Position numbers and translations under genes: made by a program | Notes under the pieces: model-generated | What the model was told of the DNA's origin: nothing | What the model saw: the letters and a program-made list of their open reading frames with translations, nothing else | Databases searched by the model: none | From: an uncultured Ruminococcus sp. | GTDB lineage: Bacteria; Bacillota; Clostridia; Oscillospirales; Acutalibacteraceae | DNA length: 51,027 nucleotides | Reading direction: 5' to 3' | Assembly (NCBI GenBank): GCA_902766885.1 | Contig: CACXFS010000013.1 | Coordinates: 1 to 51,027, forward strand | Shown: one piece after another, positions 34,429 to 42,396 of the stretch | Layout: every line of letters begins with the position of its first letter | Numbering within the stretch: position 1 is the stretch's first letter

Positions 34429-35094
34429 TCACCTACTTTGACTTTCAAAATCAGGAATTTCCGCAAATACAGGTAAGCCATATATCTCCTGAATATCATC
34501 ATCGGCTTTGATTGTTGTATCAATAAGCTCAAGCAGGATTGCTATAACACAGGAAGCTGCAAGTCCTACAAGCAAGCCTATAAGTGTATTTTTAAGATTA
34601 CTTGGTTCGTATGGATTTGTAGGAACCTTTGCCTCACGTATGTTGCCTATCTGACCGTATTGTAAAAAGCTATTAAATACATCCTGACATTTATCAGCGA
34701 CCTGATTAGCAACATTTGCGCACTTCTGAGGGTCATCACCCGAAACAGATATCGTTATGAAAAAAGTCTTTTCGTTAACAGATATATCAACATAACATCC
34801 ATCATAAAGTGATGTAATCTCATCTGAATTTTTAAACAGAGTAACACATATACTTGCAAGGTTTGATGAACCGCTGATGTCTGCGCTGTAGATTTTACCG
34901 CTCTCTTTATTTGCTTCACTTGCACCGTTGTAGTTCTGAACATATATCATTGCCGAAGTGGTATACATAGGAGTGATAATAAATTTTGAATACAGAAAAA
35001 ATAATATGCCCATTAATAATGTAGCAAGCAGTATAAATTTAAGTCTGTGAAGCAGAACACCGATTATTTTTTGTATTGTAATATTCTTTGGCAT
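34429..35094 (-). CDS. Wzz/CapA-like polysaccharide chain-length and kinase-activator protein
   Basis: The 221-residue protein has two membrane segments (about 19-38 and 173-193) flanking an extracellular domain, the Wzz plan, and the PxxP-like TNPYEPSN just before the second segment. In Gram-positives the C-terminal tail activates the separate tyrosine kinase, here encoded next. The start at 35094 follows AAGGAG; an upstream GTG in frame lacks such a site. The upstream 35116-35226 stretch is very AT-rich and probably holds the promoter, but no single site stands out. Confidence 0.88.
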   Translation of the reverse strand: MPKNITIQKIIGVLLHRLKFILLATLLMGILFFLYSKFIITPMYTTSAMIYVQNYNGASEANKESGKIYSADISGSSNLASICVTLFKNSDEITSLYDGCYVDISVNEKTFFITISVSGDDPQKCANVANQVADKCQDVFNSFLQYGQIGNIREAKVPTNPYEPSNLKNTLIGLLVGLAASCVIAILLELIDTTIKADDDIQEIYGLPVFAEIPDFESQSR

Positions 35095-35220
35095 TACGTA
35101 ATACTCCTTTATCACATAAATTAAAGTTTATATCGTTATGAGCGTGTTAATTTATTTTTCTATTAATTTATTATATTATATAACAATATAGCAATAATTC
35201 TATAATGGAATTAAACGACA

Positions 35221-35251
35221 AAAAATAAAGGAAGTCGACCTGACTTCCTTT
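35221..35251 (-). terminator. Terminator of the oadG-oadB operon
   Basis: A perfect 10-bp stem (35227-35236 with 35242-35251) with a 5-base loop is followed on the minus strand by ATTTTTTG. It starts about 20 bases after the beta-subunit stop. Confidence 0.85.
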
Positions 35252-35272
35252 ATAAAAGTTATTTTTAACAAA

Positions 35273-36511
35273 TTATCCTACCACGTTGAGAAGCACGCCT
35301 GCTGCAACAGCAGAACCGATTACACCTGCAACGTTCGGGCCCATAGCGTGCATAAGCAGGAAGTTGCCCGGATTTTCCTGCTGACCGACTCTCTGTGCAA
35401 CACGAGCAGCCATAGGAACAGCTGAAACACCTGCAGAACCGATAAGAGGATTAACCTTGCCGCCTGTGAACTTATACATAAGCTTACCGAAGAGAATACC
35501 GCAAGCTGTACCCATGCAGAAAGCAATGAGTCCTAAAACGATAATCTTGATTGTATCCCATGTAAGGAAGTTCTGACCTGATGCAGTTGCTCCGACAGTT
35601 GTACCGAGGAAAATCGTGATAATATTCATAAGCTCGTTCTGAGCAGTCTTTGCAAGTCTTTCAACTACACCCGACTCCTTAAAGAGGTTACCGAGCATAA
35701 GCATACCTACAAGAGGAGCAGCATCGGGAAGGAATATTGCGATAAGAATTACAACGATTACGGGGAACATAATCTTCTCAAGCTTTGAAACCGGACGAAG
35801 CTGTTCCATAACAACCGAGCGTTCCTTCTTAGTTGTAAGAGCCTTCATAATCGGAGGCTGGATAATCGGAACGAGAGCCATATATGAATATGCTGCAATA
35901 GCGATTGAACCTAAAAGATGCGGAGCAAGCTTTGTAGTAACATAAATTGCGGTAGGACCGTCAGCGCCGCCGATAATACCGATTGCACCTGCTTCAGCCT
36001 CTGTGAAGCCGAGGAAAATAGCGCCTGTAAAGGTAATAAAAATACCAATCTGTGCTGCTGCACCGAGAATAAGGCTCTTGGGGTTAGCAATAAGGGGACC
36101 AAAGTCTGTCATACATCCGATACCGAGGAAGATAAGCGGAGGATAGATACCAAGCTTAACTCCCTGATAGAGATAGTAAAGGAGTCCGCCGTAGGTCGGA
36201 TTCTCATAATAAGTAACACCGTCAATTACCATTTGCGCATGTCCCGATGTGGTTACGCTTTGCGCTGCACATTGTTCAGCTGTGAGCAATTCAGTAGACG
36301 GTGCAGCCATAATAGCGGGATAGAGATTGACAAGCAACATACCGAATGCAATAGGAAGCAGCAAAAGCGGCTCATACTGCTTTTTGATAGCCAGATAAAG
36401 CAAAAGAATTGATACGCCGATCATAACGTAGTTCTGCCAGTTCAGGGTAAACAAACCCGAACTTTGCAAAATGCCGTTTACAGCATCAACAAAACCCTGT
36501 AAAATTTCCAT
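35273..36511 (-). CDS. oadB: Sodium ion-translocating decarboxylase beta subunit
   Basis: The 412-residue membrane protein matches OadB/MmdB/GcdB, which couple decarboxylation of a carboxybiotin carrier to Na+ export. The key segment IIGGADGPTAIYVTT (179-193) contains the conserved aspartate of the ion path, with about nine to eleven membrane segments overall. An extra-cytoplasmic stretch at about 70-108 follows the second segment. It follows the gamma subunit by 30 bases with an AAGGACG site. Alpha and biotin-carrier genes are not adjacent, so whether the substrate is oxaloacetate, methylmalonyl-CoA or glutaconyl-CoA is open. Confidence 0.93.
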   Translation of the reverse strand: MEILQGFVDAVNGILQSSGLFTLNWQNYVMIGVSILLLYLAIKKQYEPLLLLPIAFGMLLVNLYPAIMAAPSTELLTAEQCAAQSVTTSGHAQMVIDGVTYYENPTYGGLLYYLYQGVKLGIYPPLIFLGIGCMTDFGPLIANPKSLILGAAAQIGIFITFTGAIFLGFTEAEAGAIGIIGGADGPTAIYVTTKLAPHLLGSIAIAAYSYMALVPIIQPPIMKALTTKKERSVVMEQLRPVSKLEKIMFPVIVVILIAIFLPDAAPLVGMLMLGNLFKESGVVERLAKTAQNELMNIITIFLGTTVGATASGQNFLTWDTIKIIVLGLIAFCMGTACGILFGKLMYKFTGGKVNPLIGSAGVSAVPMAARVAQRVGQQENPGNFLLMHAMGPNVAGVIGSAVAAGVLLNVVG

Positions 36512-36541
36512 AAATAACGTCCTTTCCGAAAAAATTAAGCC

Positions 36542-36982
36542 TTAAAACGGGCGTGTATTATCAAGTATGCCGGCATTTGCCCATGCAGAACGACCGGCGT
36601 CTGACTTTTTAATACTTTTTATTCTTGCTTTTCCGGAAGAACCGTACATTGTAGCAACGGCAGCGGAAATTACGGCAACTACTTCATCTGTTACACCATC
36701 CTGAACAGACGGAGCGGTAGAATCTGCGACAACAGGAACTGCTGCGGGAGTCGAAACTGAAGGAATTTCTTTCTTAATCTTAACCTTTTCTTTTTTCTTC
36801 TTTCCGCTTTGCTGTGCTTTCTGCACAATTGTACTGTATAGCTTGATGATTAAAATCAAGAGGAGAAGCACCGAAAAGACAACTACAAATCCTGTCAGAA
36901 TAACCTTTGCGGAAGCAATTCCCTTTTCAGACAAAGACATTCCGGCATCTGCGAGGACTGAAGTTACGTTTGACAAATTCAT
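36542..36982 (-). CDS. OadG-type sodium pump gamma subunit
   Basis: The 146-residue protein has one membrane segment (about 26-48, VILTGFVVVFSVLLLLILII), then a Lys-rich linker, a Pro/Ala/Val-rich stretch and a C-terminal part ending SAWANAGILDNTRPF, the pattern of OadG family gamma or delta subunits. It anchors the decarboxylase to the membrane pump. It heads the two-gene operon, with a GGGGG ribosome site and a good promoter at 37020-37048. Confidence 0.88.
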   Translation of the reverse strand: MNLSNVTSVLADAGMSLSEKGIASAKVILTGFVVVFSVLLLLILIIKLYSTIVQKAQQSGKKKKEKVKIKKEIPSVSTPAAVPVVADSTAPSVQDGVTDEVVAVISAAVATMYGSSGKARIKSIKKSDAGRSAWANAGILDNTRPF

Positions 36983-37019
36983 AAAACGACCCCCATATTT
37001 GTGTATTACATATAGGTTA

Positions 37020-37048
37020 ATTATACTTTATTCGCCACTTTTTTTCAA
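37020..37048 (-). promoter_or_regulatory. Promoter of the oadG-oadB operon
   Basis: On the minus strand TTGAAA (37048-37043), a 17-base spacer and TATAAT (37025-37020) lie 38 bases ahead of the gamma-subunit ATG. Confidence 0.75.
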
Positions 37049-37150
37049 TAAAAAATAAAGGGTGAATATTATTTTGGTGATATAACTAAATTTTATAGTA
37101 CATTGAATAAATATTTGTATTTATATTTTTCCGAATATTAAAACATTATT

Positions 37151-37165
37151 ACAGATTTTATCTGT
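37151..37165 (-). terminator. Weak hairpin after the GH3 gene
   Basis: A 6-bp ACAGAT/ATCTGT stem with an AAA loop on the minus strand lies directly after the GH3 stop, followed by A/T-rich DNA with a short T4 run. Termination would be modest. Confidence 0.35.
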
Positions 37166-37166
37166 T

Positions 37167-38330
37167 TTATTCGATAAGACCGAGCTTTTGTTTCCACTTT
37201 AAAATTCTCTTAACAGAATTATCAATCTGCTCAACAGGGATTTCACCGTTTTGTACTGACAAAAGCACCGCAGGATATTGTTCTTCCACATCACTGCAGC
37301 AAAGTAAGTCGTTTCCGTTTTTTATTGCAAGCACTGCTGCATTTTCAGTACCGGTATAGTCGGTGATTGCGCCCATTGACAAATCATCGGTCATTATTAC
37401 TCCGTCAAAACCTAATTGATTTCGCAGAAGATTATGAACTTCTTTTGACAAAGACGCAGGGTATTCGCTGTCAATACAGCTTACAATATTGTGAGAAACA
37501 AGAACACAATCAGCTCCGCTGTTGATGCCTTCTAAAAAGGGTTTAAAGTCAGTTTCCGTAAATGCTGAAAAGTCACGGTTATCATAGGCAATTCCCGTGT
37601 GAGTGTCCTCATTATTTCCGTAACCGGGAAAATGCTTTAATACAGTACCGAGCTTTTTCTCACTGCTGATTTCAACAACCTTCTTAACAAATCTGCTAAC
37701 CTCATCAGCGTCGCCGCTGAACGAGCGGTCATACATAAATGCGCTGTAATCAGAAGTTACATCGCATACGGGAGCTAAATTTACATTGATTCCGAGAGAA
37801 AGCAACAAGTCAGCCTTTTGGGCGGCATCTTCTTCAATTGCGCTCCAGCCTCCGTTTGCAAAAGTATCACGAGGAGATAAGAACGGAGTTTCACGCAGAT
37901 TTTCGTTACTGCTTACTCTTACAACCGTTCCGCCCTCCTCATCAACGCCGATTAAAAGCGGAATTTTGGCACTTTCCTGACAATCGGTTATATTATCCGT
38001 TATTTCTTCACGTGTTTTTCCGTCAAAGTCTTTACCGAACAGAATATATCCTCCGAGGTTATACTCCATCACTTGCTGTGCTGCATCAATCTCGGGGTAT
38101 CTGACAAAGAACATCTGCCCTACCTTTTCTTCAATCGTCATTTCGGAAATCAGCTTGTCAATTCTTCTTTCAACCTTTTCTTCCTCTGAAATCGTAGTAG
38201 GCTGTACGGTTGTATTCTGATGTTCTGTAGTATTTGTAGCATTTTCTGATGATGAAGAATTTTCAAAGTTACAGGCAACGCATAAGATTGCAACAGCAAA
38301 CAGTGTTATTACAGAAAATAATTTCTTCAT
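37167..38330 (-). CDS. GH3 beta-N-acetylhexosaminidase-like lipoprotein (NagZ type)
   Basis: The 387-residue protein has a lipoprotein signal (VAC at residues 18-20), a Ser/Thr-rich linker, then a glycoside hydrolase family 3 domain with KVGQMFFVRYPE, DEEGGTVVR, NLAPVCDV, KHFPGYGNNEDTHTG (the NagZ-type His/Asp loop) and VIMTDDLSMGAI (nucleophile Asp). It probably removes N-acetylglucosamine from wall fragments outside the cell. The second of two adjacent ATGs (38330) suits the AGGAG spacing best. It overlaps the stop of the flavoprotein gene, so the two are coupled. Confidence 0.92.
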   Translation of the reverse strand: MKKLFSVITLFAVAILCVACNFENSSSSENATNTTEHQNTTVQPTTISEEEKVERRIDKLISEMTIEEKVGQMFFVRYPEIDAAQQVMEYNLGGYILFGKDFDGKTREEITDNITDCQESAKIPLLIGVDEEGGTVVRVSSNENLRETPFLSPRDTFANGGWSAIEEDAAQKADLLLSLGINVNLAPVCDVTSDYSAFMYDRSFSGDADEVSRFVKKVVEISSEKKLGTVLKHFPGYGNNEDTHTGIAYDNRDFSAFTETDFKPFLEGINSGADCVLVSHNIVSCIDSEYPASLSKEVHNLLRNQLGFDGVIMTDDLSMGAITDYTGTENAAVLAIKNGNDLLCCSDVEEQYPAVLLSVQNGEIPVEQIDNSVKRILKWKQKLGLIE

Positions 38331-39736
38331 CATTCATCTCCTTTCTTGGCAAGCTTTCTGCCCATAAGAACACCCATTACTGACGCCATCATAAGTCCTC
38401 TTGTCCAGCCGCTTGAATCTCCGAGGCAATGTAAGCCGTTAAGACTTGTATTGAAATCCTTGTCCATTTTTACACGGTTTGAATAGAATTTAAGTTCAGG
38501 TGAATAAAGCAGGGTTTCCGTAGAGGCAAAGCCGGGAACTACGTGGTCAACTGCATGTATAAAATTAATGATATTTACCATTGCCCTGTAGGGCATTGCG
38601 GCAGTTATGTCTCCTGCAACAGCATCGGGCAGAGTCGGGCGGAGGTTTGAGCGGGAAAGCTCATTTTGCCATGTGCGTTTGCCGTCGAGAATATCTCCGA
38701 ATCGCTGAACAAGGATATGACCTGCTCCGAGCATATTTGTAAGCTCGCCTACCTTCTGAGCATAAGCAATCGGCTGATTAAACGGAACATTGAAATTGTG
38801 TGAAACAAGAATAGCAAGGTTTGTGTTACTGCTTTTAAACTCCTTGTAGGAATGTCCGTTTACTACCGCAAGGTCGTTGTCGTAATTTTCCTGACTTACA
38901 AAGCCGCCCGGATTCTGGCAAAAGGTGCGAACCTTATTTTTGTATGGATTGGGATAACCGATAAGCTTGGATTCATAGAGTACTTCGTTTACCTTTTCTA
39001 TGATTTCATTTCTGACTTCAACCCTTACTCCTATGTCAACTGTTCCCGGAACATGCTCTACCCCGTGCTCGGTACAGATTTTTTCAAGCCAGTCTGCACC
39101 TCTCCTGCCTGTTGCCACTACAATGTCATTTGCACGCAGTTCAAAAGATTCTCCTTTTGCGTTATTGGCATATATTCCTACACAACTGTTATTTTCAATT
39201 ATCAAATCTGTGCATTCACATCCGAAAAGGATTTCTACGCCGTTTTTAATTAAGTGCTTTTCAATTGAAAGATAAAGCTGCTGTGCCTTTTCAGTGCCGA
39301 GATGCCTTATTGGGCAATCTACGAGTTTAAGCCCTGCCTGAATTGCACGCTTGCGGATTTCCTTGACAGCCTCGGGGTTTGATACTCCCTCGATATGGTC
39401 ATCTGCGCCGAATTCAAGATAAATTTTATCTGTGTAATTTATTGTATCCTGCGCCAAATCGTCACCAATCAGCTGCGGTAAATCTCCGCCTACCTCGCTT
39501 GAAAGTGAAAGCTTTCCGTCGGAAAATGCTCCTGCTCCCGAAAAGCCTGTTGTAATGTGACAATACGGCTTACAATGAACGCACTTCTGCGTTTTGATTT
39601 TAGGACAATGCCTTTTTTCGATTGATTGACCTTTTTCAATTATCACAATTTTTGAGTCGGGTTTATTTTTTATCAGCTCTAAAGCGGTAAAAATACCCGC
39701 AGGACCTGCTCCGACAATGATTAAATCGTATTTCAT
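38330..39736 (-). CDS. FAD-dependent dehydrogenase, COG2509 family
   Basis: The 468-residue flavoprotein begins with the dinucleotide fold (YDLIIVGAGPAGIFTALEL). A Cys/His-rich stretch (CPKIKTQKCVHCKPYCH, about 44-60) and the segment GFSGAGAFSDGKLSLS follow, features of the poorly characterised COG2509 dehydrogenases. A late GDSSGWTRGLMMASVMG resembles the FAD-binding end. The start at 39736 has GGAGAG upstream; the longer frame overlaps the next gene's coding end and is not supported. Substrate unknown; the nearby GH3 gene is coupled but gives no clear clue. Confidence 0.88.
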   Translation of the reverse strand: MKYDLIIVGAGPAGIFTALELIKNKPDSKIVIIEKGQSIEKRHCPKIKTQKCVHCKPYCHITTGFSGAGAFSDGKLSLSSEVGGDLPQLIGDDLAQDTINYTDKIYLEFGADDHIEGVSNPEAVKEIRKRAIQAGLKLVDCPIRHLGTEKAQQLYLSIEKHLIKNGVEILFGCECTDLIIENNSCVGIYANNAKGESFELRANDIVVATGRRGADWLEKICTEHGVEHVPGTVDIGVRVEVRNEIIEKVNEVLYESKLIGYPNPYKNKVRTFCQNPGGFVSQENYDNDLAVVNGHSYKEFKSSNTNLAILVSHNFNVPFNQPIAYAQKVGELTNMLGAGHILVQRFGDILDGKRTWQNELSRSNLRPTLPDAVAGDITAAMPYRAMVNIINFIHAVDHVVPGFASTETLLYSPELKFYSNRVKMDKDFNTSLNGLHCLGDSSGWTRGLMMASVMGVLMGRKLAKKGDE

Positions 39737-39777
39737 TTTTATCTCTCCAAACGAGCCAAAATAAAAGCTCTGATTAT

Positions 39778-41778
39778 TTATTGAACTGTAACGGTGCACT
39801 GTGCTACCACACCGCTTGGAGTTTTGCATGTTATGACTGCTTTTCCGCTGCTGACAGCAGTTATAACTCCGCTATCAGCCGAAACATCGGCAACCGAACT
39901 GTCAGACGAAGTAAAACTGATGTGGTATGCCGTAGTTCCGTTTAAAAAGCTTGTGCTGACGGTATGACTTTCACCGCATTTCAGATTCAGCTTTGTTGAA
40001 TCGAGGACTAAATCCATAGCCATAAATTTTACTGTAACGGAATAACAGGCAGTTTTTCCGTCATTTGTGCAGTAACTAATTGTAGTTTTTCCCATACCTC
40101 GTGCAACAATTTCTCCGTTGCTGTTTACTGTTGCAACATCCGGATTACTGCTGCTCCATCTTGATGAATAACCGTCGTACTGCCCGTTAATTACCGGGCT
40201 CTGATAATAGCCTTCACCTAAGCCGAGCTCAATATTTTTATCAGCGAAGCTTATACCCACATCCTCGCAGTAAATATCATTGAGCTTATCTGCGATAAGA
40301 GGGCCGTAAATTTTTTTTGCAGCATATGCAAGCGGATGGATTCCGTCACCCATTTTCTTATCTTTATTATACATAAAATATTGTGTGGAAATTTCATCGT
40401 TTATGTCGCAAAAATCAGTTTCACTGCTTATATCAATATAATCAATATTCCATTTATCGAGCACCTCGGTTATGATATTCCAATACTTATATTGATTAGG
40501 GTTTGCATTTCTGGTGTGGCAAAGTACAAACAGCTTTACTGAATCAGCATAATTCTCATTTAGAAAATAACATATACTTTCAAGTGCCCCTGCGGTAGTA
40601 TATTCATTATAATTCCCTGATTTATCGTTTATATCGGTTACTTCACCTATATTGATTTTCTGAAAAAGGTCGTTAAAACCGCCCTCAATCAAAACAATAT
40701 CATAGCTTCCCTTCATTTCTTTTACACGTTCAAGAATACTCTTGTTATCTGGAGAAGTTTTATTCTTCTGCTTTGCAATAGTTGTTCCCGCTACCGATTT
40801 GTTCACACTTGCCATATTGTAGGTATCGGTGATATAGTTGCAATAGGAATAAAAATCACTTCCGAAAATATTAGTGCCGGTGCCTTTTGCAACACTGTCA
40901 CCGTCGCAGTACATTGTTTTTCCGTAAAGAAAGTCGGTTTTTTCTTCAACATGCTCTGCAACAGGCAGTTTTCCCAAAGGAATTTCATTCATTACATATC
41001 TTTCAATAAGTTTTATATCCGAAGAAGTCACATTAGCGTCACCGTCTACGTCGCAGTTTCGTTTCTGACTGTTATTGAGCTTTGCTTTGCCGTCTATAAA
41101 TTTCTTTAACAGAATAATATCATTGTTATCAACAGTACCGTTTAAATCAGCGTCGCAAAACAAAACTGAAGAACTGTTAACAAAAGAAAAATTGTGATTT
41201 TTTGAATATTTTTCGGAATATGTGCCCTCATAGCCTTTGATTGTAAAATTATTATTGTCAGAATATATCTGTTTGCTTACAACCTTTTTGGAATAGTGGT
41301 CTTTTATATTCTTCGAGGTGGAACAGCTTACACCGAACGCATCTTCACCGATTGAATATACAGTGTACGGCAAAGATACTTCTTTCAAGCTGTGGCAATT
41401 CATAAAAGCACCATATTTTATAATATTAAGTCCGTCATTAAGTTCAACAGAGGATAGCTTTTTACAACCGTAAAATGCCCACCAGCCGATTGAATCAATT
41501 GAAGAAGAAAATGATATTTTTTCTATATCAGAATTATAAAAAGCAGCACTGCCAATTGAAGTAACAGTATAATCATCAATTTTCTCGGGAATTGAGATGT
41601 TTTTTTCCCTGCCGAGATATCCCGTAATTTCAGCATTATTTTTGTCGGAAACTGTATATTTCCAAAGTCCGTCGTTGGTGATTTTCTCTGAATTATTTTG
41701 AGAACTCAAGGCATCAACCGAGAAACAAGAGGTAAAAATTATTAAAACAGATAGTATATATGCAGTAAGTTTTTTCAT
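39778..41778 (-). CDS. Secreted SGNH hydrolase with leucine-rich repeats, dockerin-like module and Big2 domains
   Basis: The 666-residue secreted protein has a signal peptide (1-24). BspA-type leucine-rich repeats follow (about 56-146), then two calcium-loop repeats like dockerin type I (209-220 and 243-254). Next is an SGNH/GDSL esterase domain (about 287-501; Ser295 in DGDS, GGFND, and DGIHP with Asp478 and His481), then two Big2 Ig-like domains (about 516-584 and 588-666). The hydrolase probably deacylates a polysaccharide or glycan. The start at 41778 uses GGTGG five bases upstream. An internal dockerin is unusual; enzymes normally carry it at one end. Substrate and partners are inferred only. 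Confidence 0.88.
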   Translation of the reverse strand: MKKLTAYILSVLIIFTSCFSVDALSSQNNSEKITNDGLWKYTVSDKNNAEITGYLGREKNISIPEKIDDYTVTSIGSAAFYNSDIEKISFSSSIDSIGWWAFYGCKKLSSVELNDGLNIIKYGAFMNCHSLKEVSLPYTVYSIGEDAFGVSCSTSKNIKDHYSKKVVSKQIYSDNNNFTIKGYEGTYSEKYSKNHNFSFVNSSSVLFCDADLNGTVDNNDIILLKKFIDGKAKLNNSQKRNCDVDGDANVTSSDIKLIERYVMNEIPLGKLPVAEHVEEKTDFLYGKTMYCDGDSVAKGTGTNIFGSDFYSYCNYITDTYNMASVNKSVAGTTIAKQKNKTSPDNKSILERVKEMKGSYDIVLIEGGFNDLFQKINIGEVTDINDKSGNYNEYTTAGALESICYFLNENYADSVKLFVLCHTRNANPNQYKYWNIITEVLDKWNIDYIDISSETDFCDINDEISTQYFMYNKDKKMGDGIHPLAYAAKKIYGPLIADKLNDIYCEDVGISFADKNIELGLGEGYYQSPVINGQYDGYSSRWSSSNPDVATVNSNGEIVARGMGKTTISYCTNDGKTACYSVTVKFMAMDLVLDSTKLNLKCGESHTVSTSFLNGTTAYHISFTSSDSSVADVSADSGVITAVSSGKAVITCKTPSGVVAQCTVTVQ

Positions 41779-41935
41779 TAAATCCACCATTACACAAAAT
41801 TTTTAAACCTTACGTAAAGTCCTTTTTAAGCATAATAATAAAATAAATCATATATATTTTACTATTTTCAGCAATTTTTGTAAAGTCACAAATATAAATA
41901 TTTTGTATTGAATTTACACCAAATGATTACAATAC

Positions 41936-41964
41936 AAAAACAGCCGACACAAAAGTGCCGACTG
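41936..41964 (-). terminator. Terminator ending the candidate RNA
   Basis: On the minus strand a 10-bp stem including two G-U pairs (41964-41955 with 41950-41941), a TTTT loop and a T5 tail are present. On the plus strand the stem has two mismatches and no T-run, so the orientation is clear. Confidence 0.7.
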
Positions 41965-42008
41965 CTCTTGGGGTATATTGGGTTATAGAAGGAATATATC
42001 AAATTTAA

Positions 42009-42118
42009 ACGAAATAAGCATTGGAAGAAGATGTTCCTCTCCACATCACATTAATTTCAAAACTCCAAAACAAAATTACCTAAAAACAAAAATTTAAACA
42101 TTCCAATGCTTATTTCGT
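42009..42118. repeat. Perfect 18-bp inverted repeat, 74 bases apart
   Basis: Bases 42009-42026 and 42101-42118 are exact reverse complements. A 10-base direct repeat (AAATTTAAAC, 42001-42010 and 42090-42099) accompanies the left side of both arms. No transposase or target duplication is seen, so an RNA stem is preferred to a miniature mobile element. Confidence 0.75.
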
Positions 42119-42159
42119 AATACTTGTTAAGATTTCCATATTTTTTATTTTATGAGTAT

Positions 42160-42188
42160 ATTTTACATTAATAATCTTTTATATTCAA
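42160..42188 (-). promoter_or_regulatory. Promoter-like site of the candidate RNA
   Basis: On the minus strand TTGAAT (42188-42183), a 17-base spacer and TAAAAT (42165-42160) are present, with a predicted start at about 42153. AT-rich DNA makes chance matches likely, so confidence is moderate. Confidence 0.45.
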
Positions 42189-42337
42189 TTGCATTTGCAA
42201 CGAAACAAAAGTACATATGTAGAATATTGCGTGATTTTTTTATGAATAAATAACAAAATTTTTGCAACATATTAAAAACAAGGGTAGTAAAGTTATTTTT
42301 AACTCAATATCAACTGCTGAAAACGTGAATTTTACAG

Positions 42338-42370
42338 AAAAACAACGGACAGCTACAAAACTGTCCGTTG
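42338..42370 (-). terminator. Terminator of fprA
   Basis: A perfect 10-bp stem (42343-42352 with 42361-42370) with an 8-base loop is followed on the minus strand by five T. It begins 26 bases after the fprA stop. Confidence 0.85.
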
Positions 42371-42396
42371 AAAATTTTTAATTATTTTAAACTGAT

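Larger units (their letters stand above)
41936..42153 (-). ncRNA. Candidate small RNA or leader RNA, about 218 nt
   Basis: The unit is bounded by a promoter-like sequence and a rho-independent terminator on the minus strand, with a perfect 18-bp inverted repeat inside. The 74-base interior includes a small hairpin, GATGT/ACATC, with a purine-rich GGAGAGGA loop that looks like an anti-Shine-Dalgarno target or ribosome site. A 12-codon frame starts in the 3' arm. It could be a free small RNA, or a terminated leader of the SGNH gene. I could not match it to a known family. Confidence 0.4.
41779..42396. other. Long intergenic region with candidate small RNA
   Basis: This 618-base gap is very AT-rich. 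From right to left on the minus strand it holds the fprA terminator (42338-42370), a promoter-like site (42160-42188), a perfect 18-bp inverted repeat (42009-42026 with 42101-42118), and a second terminator (41936-41964). About 157 bases of AT-rich leader of the SGNH gene complete it. A weak TTGCTG-N16-TATGAT promoter may serve the SGNH gene. No open frame of convincing size is present. Confidence 0.65.

Noticed and set aside
39737-39829. Longer N-terminus for the COG2509 flavoprotein
   Set aside because: The extension overlaps the SGNH gene's coding end and has no ribosome site; the dinucleotide fold begins right after Met at 39736.
42009-42118. Inverted repeat as a miniature transposon or as 6S RNA
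   Set aside because: No transposase-type terminal signature or clear target duplication is visible, and the AT-rich, poorly paired interior lacks an obvious 6S-like central bubble; an unclassified RNA is the most I can support.
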